A stretch of DNA of 13,412 nt from Anaerolineae bacterium (GTDB lineage Bacteria > Chloroflexota > Anaerolineae > B4-G1 > SLSP01). The stretch is taken from assembly GCA_016927095.1 (NCBI GenBank), contig JAFGNI010000444.1, positions 1 through 13,412 on the forward strand, given 5' to 3'. The stretch's first letter is position 1, and each line of letters begins with the position of its first letter. The notes below the pieces were generated by a model. That model searched no databases. It saw only the letters and a list, made by a program, of their open reading frames with translations, and had not been told where the DNA came from. Shown in pieces: positions 7,455 through 13,412 of the stretch. The translations under genes and the position numbers were made by a program.

Positions 7455-8294
7455 TCAGCGCTGCCGACCTTTGACAATCGCCTCGACCTGGGCCTTCACG
7501 TTGTCGGGCTCGTAGACCTGTTTCCAGTCAGGATGGAAGATCTGGTCCTTGGCCCGCGCGACGGCCAGCTTGGCGCCCTCAGAGACCTGAGCGTCGATAT
7601 AGTGAAAGAGGATGCCAAGGTTGACGCGCATGTGGCCCAGCGCGAAGTCGTAGGCGACCCCCACCGGCACGCCCCGAACCACGGCCTCGTCGATGGCCTC
7701 CTTGATCACCGCCATACAGGTCAGGATGACCGTCTCAGCCATCGCGGGCTCCAGGATCGCCATCTGCTCGACGGTGATGCGATGGGCACGCAGGATGGGG
7801 GCGAACATCAGCCGCGCGATGCGCTCGCCCTTGGCGTAGTCCTCCTCGGAGCCTTGCATCAGCGCGCAGACAATGGCTTGGCGGGCCACCCCGCCGAAGA
7901 AGTCGGCCCGGGCTTCCGGTGTGGTCTCGTCATTGACGATGGGCGGGTGGCAGGGATGGACCACGAAGTACGCGATGTCCTCACGCTCAGGCAGCTCACC
8001 ACCGTGGGGTGCCGCCGGGTCCAGGAGCATCACCAGCGTCCCGGGATTGAGCCGCGGCACGATGCTGTGGGCGACGGTGCCGATGAGGGTGTCTGGGATC
8101 GCCAACACGACAGTGTCGGCCTGAGCCAGGGCTTGGGTTTCGGGGGTGGGGGGGAGCCCGCGCTCCCGGAGCCGGGCTGTGCCGGCCTCGCCCTTCTCCA
8201 AGTAGAGGGTACGGATCCCTGGAGCATTGCGGAGTTTCTCGCTAATGCGGGTGCCGATCTTCCCGGCAGCGCCAAAGAGGGCTACTGTTTCCAT
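7455..8294 (-). CDS. NAD(P)-dependent oxidoreductase with phosphogluconate dehydrogenase-type C-terminal domain (ApnO-like)
   Basis: This 279-aa cytosolic enzyme begins with a Rossmann domain: 'VALFGAAGKIG' gives GxxGxxG at residues 8-14, and 'ADTVVLAIPD' (59-68) is the usual dehydrogenase strand. 'YFVVHPCHPP' (109-118) and 'NDET' (121-124) mark the catalytic linker. The helical C-terminal part ('GGVARQAIVCALMQG', 'ITVEQMAILEPAMAE') matches the PGDH_C type (PF16896) rather than classical 6-phosphogluconate dehydrogenase. The characterised member I associate with this layout is ApnO, D-apionate oxidoisomerase, which converts D-apionate to 3-oxoisoapionate. AAAGGAG lies 7 bases before the ATG at 8294. 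It sits 47 bp after the activase and 30 bp before the TIM-barrel gene. Family is confident; the apionate link is a hypothesis because related sugar acids could be the substrate. Confidence 0.82.
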   Translation of the reverse strand: METVALFGAAGKIGTRISEKLRNAPGIRTLYLEKGEAGTARLRERGLPPTPETQALAQADTVVLAIPDTLIGTVAHSIVPRLNPGTLVMLLDPAAPHGGELPEREDIAYFVVHPCHPPIVNDETTPEARADFFGGVARQAIVCALMQGSEEDYAKGERIARLMFAPILRAHRITVEQMAILEPAMAETVILTCMAVIKEAIDEAVVRGVPVGVAYDFALGHMRVNLGILFHYIDAQVSEGAKLAVARAKDQIFHPDWKQVYEPDNVKAQVEAIVKGRQR

Positions 8295-8341
8295 GGGCGG
8301 CTCCTTTCAGTTCTGCGTGTAGTTCTGACCAGCTTGACTGA

Positions 8342-9238
8342 CTAGCACTCCTCCGGTAAGCGCACCGGCAGGCCGGCTGCGGCGAATTGCGCCTTCCAGG
8401 CCTCAACTTGGGCTGGCGACGGTGGGAGCGCGATGTCGTGTTCCGGCATCCCGAGGCTGGCCCGCTTGCCCTTCCCCAGCCGGTGGTAGGGCAACAGGTC
8501 GACCGGTGGTAGGTCCGATAGGCTGTGGGCCAGGGCTGCGACGGCCTCGAAGTGATCGGCACGGTCGTTGTAGCCTGGGATCATCGGAAGGCGCAGTACG
8601 ATGGTCGCGCCGGCGGCGGACAGGCGTCGCAAGTTATCATAGATGGGTGCCACCGGCACGCCCGTGACGGCGAGGTGGCGGGCGGGATCGGTCTCTTTGA
8701 CGTCGAACAAGAAGAGATCGGTCACGGGACGGAGGGCGTCGACCGTGTTCCACGACCCGAAGCCCGAGGTCTCCACTGCCGTATGCAGCCCTTCGGCCTT
8801 CGCTGCGGCGAGCAGCGCCCGGCTGAACGCCGGCTGGAGGAGCGGTTCGCCACCGGAGAGGGTCAGACCGCCACCGCTATCGGCGTAGTAGAGGCGGTCA
8901 CGCAGGACGACCGCCATAACCTCGCCCACCGTCACGGTCTCCCCACAGATCTCAAGGGCCTTGGATGGACAGACCGTGGCACACCTGCCGCACACAGTGC
9001 ACAGATCACGATCTAGAACGTGTTGCCCGTTAGTCGTGATAGCGTGGGCGCCATGCGGGCACGCTGCCACGCAGGCCCCGCACCCAACGCAGCCGGCTGG
9101 ATCGTGGCGCAACTCCGGTCGCGGCGCGATCCCCTCAGGATTGTGGCACCACAGACAGTGCAGTGGGCATCCCTTCAGAAAGACCGTGGTCCGGAGCCCC
9201 GGCCCATCAAAGAGCGAGAACCGCTGGATATCAAACAC
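8342..9238 (-). CDS. Glycyl radical enzyme activase (radical SAM, two extra 4Fe-4S clusters)
   Basis: This 298-aa radical SAM enzyme installs the glycyl radical on the enzyme encoded just upstream. 'FDIQRFSLFDGPGLRTT' at the N-terminus is the family signature. The SAM cluster Cys24, Cys28 and Cys31 lie in 'GCPLHCLWCHNPE'. A ferredoxin-like insert carries two CxxCxxCxxxC clusters (Cys50/53/56/60 and Cys80/83/86/90), as in activases of dehydratase-type glycyl radical enzymes and unlike the simpler PFL activase. 'LTLSGGEP' (125-132) binds SAM. The start is a GTG at 9238 with a weak AAGGG close by. In the same frame the upstream codons read '..EGL' before 'VFDIQRF', as in longer homologues, so initiation slightly upstream, possibly at a rare codon, cannot be excluded. 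It lies 41 bp after the glycyl radical enzyme. Confidence 0.93.
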   Translation of the reverse strand: MFDIQRFSLFDGPGLRTTVFLKGCPLHCLWCHNPEGIAPRPELRHDPAGCVGCGACVAACPHGAHAITTNGQHVLDRDLCTVCGRCATVCPSKALEICGETVTVGEVMAVVLRDRLYYADSGGGLTLSGGEPLLQPAFSRALLAAAKAEGLHTAVETSGFGSWNTVDALRPVTDLFLFDVKETDPARHLAVTGVPVAPIYDNLRRLSAAGATIVLRLPMIPGYNDRADHFEAVAALAHSLSDLPPVDLLPYHRLGKGKRASLGMPEHDIALPPSPAQVEAWKAQFAAAGLPVRLPEEC

Positions 9239-9253
9239 CAGCCCTTCTGGGAC

Positions 9254-9273
9254 TCGTGAGGATTCGTGAGGAT
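9254..9273. repeat. Two tandem copies of a 10-bp unit between enzyme and activase genes
   Basis: TCGTGAGGAT occurs twice back to back (9254-9263 and 9264-9273) in the 41-bp gap between the glycyl radical enzyme stop and the activase start. It lies upstream of the weak activase Shine-Dalgarno site and may be a replication-slippage duplication. Any effect on activase translation is unknown. Confidence 0.6.
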
Positions 9274-9279
9274 TCAGTG

Positions 9280-11421
9280 TTACACCCCTCCGTGCGCCCG
9301 GCGCCGGATGACGTCGTCCTGCACTTCTCTGTCCAGCGCGACGAAGTACTGCGAGAAGCCACTGACACGCACGACCAGGTCGCGGTGGAGTTCCGGGTTC
9401 TCCTGTGCCGCGAGCAGCGTCTCGTTGCCCGTGAAGTTGAACTGGAGTTCTTGCACCCGGTTGCGAACGAACGCCTTCATCAGCGCCAGGAAGATGCGGG
9501 CGCCTTGGGGGCCGCGGAAAAAGGCGGGCTCGAACTTCATATTGATGACGCTGCCGGTGAGCACCCGGTGGTAGTCCGGCTTTGAGACCGAGTTGAGAAG
9601 AGCGGTCGGGCCGTGGGTATCGCGGCCGAAGTAGGGGCTGGCGGCATCGGAGAGCGGCGTGAAGGCCCGGCGTCCGTCAGGCGTGGCGCCCACCTCCCTG
9701 CCCGCCGGGATATTGCTCACGTTGGCTGCCATCGCGGCGACGAAGCGTCCGCCCCCGGCGATCCCGTGCTCCAGGCACGCGCGCGAGATCCAGTCGACCA
9801 GGAAGGCGGCAATGCTGTCGACGGCGTCCTCGTCGTTGCCGTACTTCGGGGCGCGATGGACCAATGCTTGGCGGAGCGGCTCATAGCCTTCGAAGTCGGC
9901 ATCCAGGGCCGCCATCAGTCCGTCGTAGCTGACACGCCCCTCGTCGAAGACCAAGGTCCTGACCGCTGCCAGTGAGTCTGCGACGGTGCCCAGTCCCATG
10001 ATCGCGATCCCGTGCATCCGCGCGTACTCGGCGCCACCGTCGTTGATGTCCCCCGCCCGGCCGATGCAGTCGCGCGTCAGCGCCGACAGGAAGGGGTCGG
10101 GGAATTGGTCGGATGGGAACTTACCGATATGCGCATTGAAGGTCTCGCAGTAGGCCGCCAGCGCGGCACGCATCTCCGCGAGGAAGGCGTGCATCAGGCG
10201 GTCGTAGGAAAGGTCTGACGTACCGCGGAGGGTGTTCATCGCCCGCATCAACTGCAGTGCCATGTTATACCGCCCGTCGGACCAAGCCGGTTGCCTTCCG
10301 GCCAGCATCGTTTCGATGCAGCCGACCATACAGTGGTCTCGGGCCACCTCGACGGGTATGCCGATCTCCTCGAGGCCGGGGATCAGAACGTGGTCGTTGA
10401 AGATGGCGGGGAAGCCCACGCCGGTGCGGATGACGTCGAAGCAGGCGCGGTAGAAGGCCTCGGGCGTGCCGTCGTGGAAGCGGGCCGACAGGTTGGTGTG
10501 CGGCGATTGGACCCGCTTGGTGGCCTCCAGACAGAGGTAGGAGAGCGCGTTGGTGCCATCCTCCCCCTCCGGCGTCAGCCCGCCGATGCAGATGTTCTGC
10601 ACGCCACCATTCTCGGTAAGCTTCACCCAGAGGTGGCAGAGAAGGTCCAGCGCCTCAGCCGGGGCCAGGCGCCCGGCGGCGACATCTCGCTCGTAGAAGG
10701 GTAGGAGGTACTGGTCGATGCGACCCAAGGCCATATGCTGGCGCCCCTCGCTCTCGAGGACAAGATGGGTGAGGGCGACCAGCTGCACGGCCTCGCGGAA
10801 GGTCCGTGGAGCGTGTCGCGCGACCCAATGGGCCGTCACTGCCATTGCCTCGGCGCCTCGCTTTGCGGCGGCGTCGGCCCAGCGGGATATGTAGGCGGAG
10901 AAGGCGTCGAGACACAGGATCATCGCCTTGAGCGTCACCTGTGCCGCCGGCTCTGGGTGCGCTGTAAGCGACAGGTGGGCTCTTGCCAAGAGACCGTTGA
11001 TGCCCGTGGTCAGGAGGGTGGGGTAGTCGGCGAGGGTGTGGTCGAAGCCGGCCCAGAAATCGCGCTGCCCGCGGGCACGGTGTTCACAGACCAATTCGGC
11101 ATAGGTTGCTTCGTCCATATCTCGCGGGCCCGAGACCGCGAACCAGCCGGCGTGACTACCCAGAAGGCGATCGCTGGGATAGATGTACAGGGGGTCCGAC
11201 ATCAGCACGCGGCGGAATGCCTCTGCCCGCACGATTGGTTCCGGCTTTTCTGTTGCGTCGCGATACGCCAGCGCGCGCCACGCGGGCCGCATGTCGATCG
11301 CGCCGGCTTCGTGAAGACGGTGGTTCATCGCCCGTACGTCCGCCAGGACGGTCCTCCAGCGCGGCTCAGGGATTGCCACGGTGTGGTCGCCTCGGTGCGC
11401 ATCGTGGCCACGTTGGGCCAT
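9280..11421 (-). CDS. Glycyl radical enzyme (PFL-like superfamily, dehydratase/lyase type, substrate unknown)
   Basis: This is a 713-aa oxygen-sensitive radical enzyme. The C-terminal loop 'RVSGFSQYF' carries the glycyl radical at Gly688, and the tail 'LDREVQDDVI' is typical. The active-site Cys368 is in 'VGCIET', with Glu370 two residues on. This GCxE pattern marks eliminase-type members (glycerol, choline, hydroxyproline and isethionate enzymes) and differs from the Cys-Cys pair of pyruvate formate-lyase. The following 'AGRQPAWSDGRYN' differs from the signatures I know, so the substrate is open. It is somewhat shorter than the usual 780-850 residues. A longer reading frame opens at 11496, but AAGGAGG at 11427-11433 sits 5 bases before the ATG at 11421, which is preferred. 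No microcompartment targeting extension is seen. It is the first gene of a four-gene operon that includes its activase. Confidence 0.93.
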   Translation of the reverse strand: MAQRGHDAHRGDHTVAIPEPRWRTVLADVRAMNHRLHEAGAIDMRPAWRALAYRDATEKPEPIVRAEAFRRVLMSDPLYIYPSDRLLGSHAGWFAVSGPRDMDEATYAELVCEHRARGQRDFWAGFDHTLADYPTLLTTGINGLLARAHLSLTAHPEPAAQVTLKAMILCLDAFSAYISRWADAAAKRGAEAMAVTAHWVARHAPRTFREAVQLVALTHLVLESEGRQHMALGRIDQYLLPFYERDVAAGRLAPAEALDLLCHLWVKLTENGGVQNICIGGLTPEGEDGTNALSYLCLEATKRVQSPHTNLSARFHDGTPEAFYRACFDVIRTGVGFPAIFNDHVLIPGLEEIGIPVEVARDHCMVGCIETMLAGRQPAWSDGRYNMALQLMRAMNTLRGTSDLSYDRLMHAFLAEMRAALAAYCETFNAHIGKFPSDQFPDPFLSALTRDCIGRAGDINDGGAEYARMHGIAIMGLGTVADSLAAVRTLVFDEGRVSYDGLMAALDADFEGYEPLRQALVHRAPKYGNDEDAVDSIAAFLVDWISRACLEHGIAGGGRFVAAMAANVSNIPAGREVGATPDGRRAFTPLSDAASPYFGRDTHGPTALLNSVSKPDYHRVLTGSVINMKFEPAFFRGPQGARIFLALMKAFVRNRVQELQFNFTGNETLLAAQENPELHRDLVVRVSGFSQYFVALDREVQDDVIRRRAHGGV

Positions 11422-11426
11422 ACGGT

Positions 11427-11433
11427 CCTCCTT
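11427..11433 (-). promoter_or_regulatory. Shine-Dalgarno site fixing the glycyl radical enzyme start
   Basis: On the minus strand AAGGAGG lies 5 bases upstream of the ATG at 11421. The alternative ATG at 11496 lies upstream of the candidate -10 and would add 25 residues of unlikely sequence. Confidence 0.75.
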
Positions 11434-11440
11434 ACCTATC

Positions 11441-11476
11441 CGGGTCTCCTCGTTTGCATCATACGCCGGAGACCCG
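11441..11476 (-). promoter_or_regulatory. 9-bp inverted repeat flanking a -10-like TATGAT upstream of the glycyl radical operon
   Basis: CGGGTCTCC (11441-11449) and GGAGACCCG (11468-11476) are exact reverse complements separated by 18 bases. On the minus strand the spacer contains TATGAT (11463-11458), a good -10 candidate. No convincing -35 is visible 16-18 bases upstream of it. This fits either an operator straddling the promoter, with an activator compensating for the missing -35, or a leader hairpin just before the Shine-Dalgarno site. Confidence 0.5.
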
Positions 11477-11500
11477 TGGAGACACAGGTTATCCACTGAG

Positions 11501-11776
11501 ATGGGGCCATCATCGCTGCGGTGGGCGGTTGAGTTAGCGCGAACCGCGCGATGGCCAGATCTGCCGTATCACATCGGAGGTCTGGCTGCCTACGATGCGT
11601 GGGCCGACGCGCTCGAGGTGGACGTTGACTACATGATGGACGACCCGGAGGTGCGCTTCACCCGTGTGATGGTCCACGACGATCAGTGTACCATGGTAGA
11701 GGAACGCCACAACGCGGCACACTACCTGCAACAGGTTGCTGCGACGCGGGCCGACGAACCCGAGGCGGCTCGCTAA
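11501..11776 (+). pseudogene. Probable C-terminal remnant of a larger protein (family not certain)
   Basis: This plus-strand frame encodes about 91 residues, if read from the ATG at 11501, ending at a TAA at 11774-11776. The part from 'LARTARWPDLPYHIGGLAAYDAW' style sequence onward looks like genuine protein: 'GGLAAYDAWADALE', 'VRFTRVMVHDDQ' and 'EERHNAAHYLQQVAA'. This resembles the C-terminal end of bacterial hypothetical proteins with a BtrH/C39-peptidase-like N-terminus, in which a 'GLxAYdxWAexL' helix precedes an 'R..AA.yL' helix. The expected N-terminal domain is missing. The upstream DNA is the promoter region of the divergent glycyl radical operon, and there is no good Shine-Dalgarno site at 11501. 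It may be a decayed gene or a short expressed protein. The frame is open upstream to 11381, but that part lies over the start of the opposite gene and is not credible. Confidence 0.4.
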
Positions 11777-11830
11777 GCAGCGCCTCTGCGCACTGACCAT
11801 CGTCGCCGGGCCTCGATGACAGCCGCGGGC

Positions 11831-11858
11831 TTGACAGCTCTCTTTCGTGTGCCATAAT
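11831..11858 (+). promoter_or_regulatory. Sigma70-type promoter of the PadR gene
   Basis: A perfect -35 TTGACA (11831-11836) is followed after 16 bases by CATAAT (11853-11858), a 5/6 match to TATAAT. Transcription would begin near 11865, inside the ATATCG half-site array, about 35 bases before the PadR ATG. This is the best promoter in the window. Confidence 0.72.
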
Positions 11859-11886
11859 ATCGAATATAGATATCGTTAATCGATAT
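11857..11886. promoter_or_regulatory. Candidate PadR operator: three ATATCG half-sites
   Basis: ATATCG occurs at 11857-11862 and 11870-11875 in direct orientation, and inverted as CGATAT at 11881-11886. The last two form a dyad with a 5-base centre (TTAAT). The array overlaps the -10 and the expected transcription start, which suits autorepression by the PadR protein encoded immediately downstream. PadR regulators commonly bind AT-rich dyads in their own promoters. Confidence 0.6.
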
Positions 11887-11899
11887 AGAGAGGTTGTCT

Positions 11900-12238
11900 A
11901 TGACACTCAAACGAGACCTGTTTCTGGGGTTTGTGAAGCTGCACATCCTCTACCATGCCGGACGGGAGCCGGTCTTCGGGGTATGGCTGATCGAGGAACT
12001 GCAGCGCCACGGTTACGACGTCAGTCCCGGGACGCTGTATCCGATGCTCCACGGTCTGGAGGAGGAGGGCTACCTTGAGAGCCGCAAAGAGGTCGTCCAA
12101 GGCAAAGCGCGGAAGTACTACCGGCTCACGGAAACCGGACAGGCAGCGCTAGAACGCGGACGGGCGCAGGCTGTGGAGCTACTGCGGGAGCTCTATGAGG
12201 ATGAGGATGATCCGGATCTGCTTCAGAGAAGGGAATAG
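11900..12238 (+). CDS. PadR-family transcriptional regulator
   Basis: This 112-aa protein has the short winged-helix layout of PadR subfamily 2. The N-terminal helix is 'RDLFLGFVKLHILYHA', 'FGVWLIEELQRHGYDVSPGTLYPMLHGLEEEGYL' type sequence (about 26-60) is the recognition helix-turn-helix, and 'KARKYYRLTETGQAAL' is the wing, followed by a C-terminal dimerisation helix. AGAGAGG lies 6 bases before the ATG at 11900; a TTG two codons earlier (11894) is less likely. It ends 26 bp before the P-type ATPase start, so the two are almost certainly co-transcribed, and it probably represses this operon through the ATATCG array. The effector, possibly an ion or a drug, is not evident. An acidic tail ('EDEDDPD') closes the protein. 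Confidence 0.92.
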   Translation: MTLKRDLFLGFVKLHILYHAGREPVFGVWLIEELQRHGYDVSPGTLYPMLHGLEEEGYLESRKEVVQGKARKYYRLTETGQAALERGRAQAVELLRELYEDEDDPDLLQRRE

Positions 12239-12264
12239 GGTAACCAAGGACAAGGAGGGCCTTG

Positions 12265-13412
12265 ATGGACACCGCTAAAGATATCGACCGCTGGTGGGCG
12301 GAACCGGCGGAGGGGGTACTGGACCGGCTGGACGTGGATCCTGAAAAGGGTCTGCCCAGCAGCCGTGTCGACGAGATGCGCCGGCGCCACGGCGTCAACG
12401 CGATGGTGGATACGGAACCAACCAGCTTGCGGGAGCTGCTGTGGGAAAGCCTCACGTCGCCGATGATGCTGCTCCTGCTGGCCGTGGCCGGCATCTCACT
12501 GGCGGTCGGCCAGGTGCGTGAGGCCATCGTGATGGTCGGCGTGGTGGTGACCTACGTGGGTGTCGAGCTGATCAACAAGCGGCGCACCGACCGTACGCTC
12601 GCCCGCTTGCGCGAACTGCAGTCACCGCGGCTGATGGTGTTACGCGATGGTGAGCGTCGTGAGATCGCCGTCAACGACGCGGTGGTGGGCGACATCCTGC
12701 CGCTGCAGCCCGGCAGCCGGGTGCCCGCCGACGGGCGTCTGCTGGAAGCGGTGGGTTTGCTGATCGACGAGGCACCGCTGACCGGCGAGTCGGCGCCGCA
12801 GCCCAAGGATGCAGCGGCGGACGTGGCCTCCGACGCCCCGCTGGCCGAACGCCCAACCGCCGTCTTTGCCGGGACCACGGTGCTTGACGGGCAGGGGCGG
12901 GCGGTTGTCGTCGCTGTGGGGGAGGCAACCGAGCTGGGCCGGGTGGCGACTTTGTCGGCGGAGGCGCGCGAGACGCAGACCCCGCTCCAGCAGGAGATGC
13001 GCGACTTGGCCCGCTCCCTGGCCTATGTAGCGGTGGGCGTGAGCCTGCTCATTCCCCTCCTGGGCCTGCTGCGGGGTTATGCCTTCCAGGAGATGCTGTT
13101 GACCTGGCTCTCGCTCACCTTCTTGATGGTACCGGGACAGCCCCCGGTCATCATCACGATGGCCTTGGCGCTCGCCGCCTTTGAATTGGCTCAGAAGGAG
13201 GTCATCGTCAGCCGGCTGCGCGGCGCCGAGACCCTGGGCTCGGTGACCACGATCGTCAGCGACAAGACAGGCACACTCACCGAGAACGCCATGACGCTGG
13301 TTGCCGTGGTCCTGCCCGACGGTACGGTGGTGCATCGCGATGACCGGAAAGGCGATGCCTGGCGCACTTTTCTCTCGGAGGCGGTGCCGGCTATCCCCGA
13401 GCATGCCGGCGA
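12265..13412 (+). CDS. Cation-translocating P-type ATPase, N-terminal part (runs off the window)
   Basis: The open frame runs from an ATG at 12265 to the window edge (382 codons shown), with AGGAGG at 12253-12258. The order is: cation-ATPase N-terminal domain ('GLPSSRVDEMRRRHGVN'); hydrophobic segments at about 66-81 and 85-102; the actuator domain with 'LTGES' (TGES at 173-176); segments at about 250-268 and 275-305; then the phosphorylation motif DKTGT at 333-337 with Asp333 phosphorylated. It is an inner-membrane ion pump of P2/P3 layout with no heavy-metal-binding CxxC domain at the N-terminus. The M4 ion-site motif, usually PEGLP in this group, reads PGQPP (290-294) and lacks the key acidic residue, so the transported ion is uncertain. 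It is expressed with the PadR regulator just upstream. Confidence 0.93.
   Translation, partial: MDTAKDIDRWWAEPAEGVLDRLDVDPEKGLPSSRVDEMRRRHGVNAMVDTEPTSLRELLWESLTSPMMLLLLAVAGISLAVGQVREAIVMVGVVVTYVGVELINKRRTDRTLARLRELQSPRLMVLRDGERREIAVNDAVVGDILPLQPGSRVPADGRLLEAVGLLIDEAPLTGESAPQPKDAAADVASDAPLAERPTAVFAGTTVLDGQGRAVVVAVGEATELGRVATLSAEARETQTPLQQEMRDLARSLAYVAVGVSLLIPLLGLLRGYAFQEMLLTWLSLTFLMVPGQPPVIITMALALAAFELAQKEVIVSRLRGAETLGSVTTIVSDKTGTLTENAMTLVAVVLPDGTVVHRDDRKGDAWRTFLSEAVPAIPEHAG

Noticed and set aside
7272..8345. A 357-codon plus-strand open frame opposite the oxidoreductase gene
   Set aside because: It is antisense to a protein with a clear Rossmann motif and family match. The translation is His/Gly/Asp-rich without recognisable motifs, a common artefact in GC-rich DNA.
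6612..11421. Bacterial microcompartment locus around the glycyl radical enzyme
   Set aside because: No shell protein, aldehyde dehydrogenase or phosphotransacylase gene is present and the enzyme lacks a targeting extension.
11489..11497. A DnaA-box-like TTATCCACT
   Set aside because: A single near-match with no clustering, no AT-rich unwinding region next to it and no dnaA/dnaN nearby; likely chance.

Overview
The window is 13.4 kb of GC-rich, densely coded bacterial DNA with no rRNA, tRNA, CRISPR array, integrase or transposase that I can see. Well-formed Shine-Dalgarno sites (AAGGAGG type) precede most starts. The mix of genes (a glycyl radical enzyme, a beta-galactosidase-trimerisation-type glycosidase, a PadR/P-type ATPase pair and a long stand-alone HerA/DUF87 ATPase) would fit an anaerobic or facultative, carbohydrate-using lineage such as Chloroflexota. 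That assignment is an impression from protein style only and is low confidence.

Layout: (1) 35-559 (+), a small VOC/glyoxalase-fold protein. (2) 657-2690 (-), a 677-aa putative glycoside hydrolase, convergent with the VOC gene. (3) 2691-3161, a 471-bp divergent intergenic region with candidate promoters in both directions and two strong inverted repeats. (4) 3162-5717 (+), an 851-aa HerA/VirB4-like ATPase with an Ala/Pro-rich linker and a coiled-coil C-terminus, followed by an NAD(P)-binding reductase at 5795-6421 (+). (5) A perfect 26-bp palindrome at 6478-6503, probably a two-way terminator. (6) A four-gene minus-strand operon read from 11421 down to 6612: glycyl radical enzyme, its radical-SAM activase, an ApnO-like NAD(P) oxidoreductase with a phosphogluconate-dehydrogenase-type C-terminal domain, and a TIM-barrel sugar isomerase/epimerase-like protein. 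(7) A short divergent fragment at 11501-11776 that looks like the C-terminal remnant of a larger protein. (8) A PadR-family regulator at 11900-12238 with a good sigma70-type promoter and an AT-rich array of ATATCG half-sites, then a P-type cation ATPase at 12265 that runs off the right edge.

The most interesting part is the glycyl radical enzyme operon. The enzyme has all core residues (Cys368, Glu370 and Gly688, numbered from the start at 11421) and a cognate activase. It is co-transcribed with an oxidoreductase and a TIM-barrel protein of the same broad families as the D-apionate-degrading pair ApnO/OiaC. I do not recognise this four-gene arrangement as a described glycyl radical enzyme pathway. 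It suggests anaerobic breakdown of a sugar acid or branched sugar derivative, with the neighbouring glycosidase as a possible upstream supplier. The upstream regions of the glycosidase gene and of the operon also share an 11-of-12-base element around the same TATGAT -10-like hexamer, a weak hint of co-regulation.
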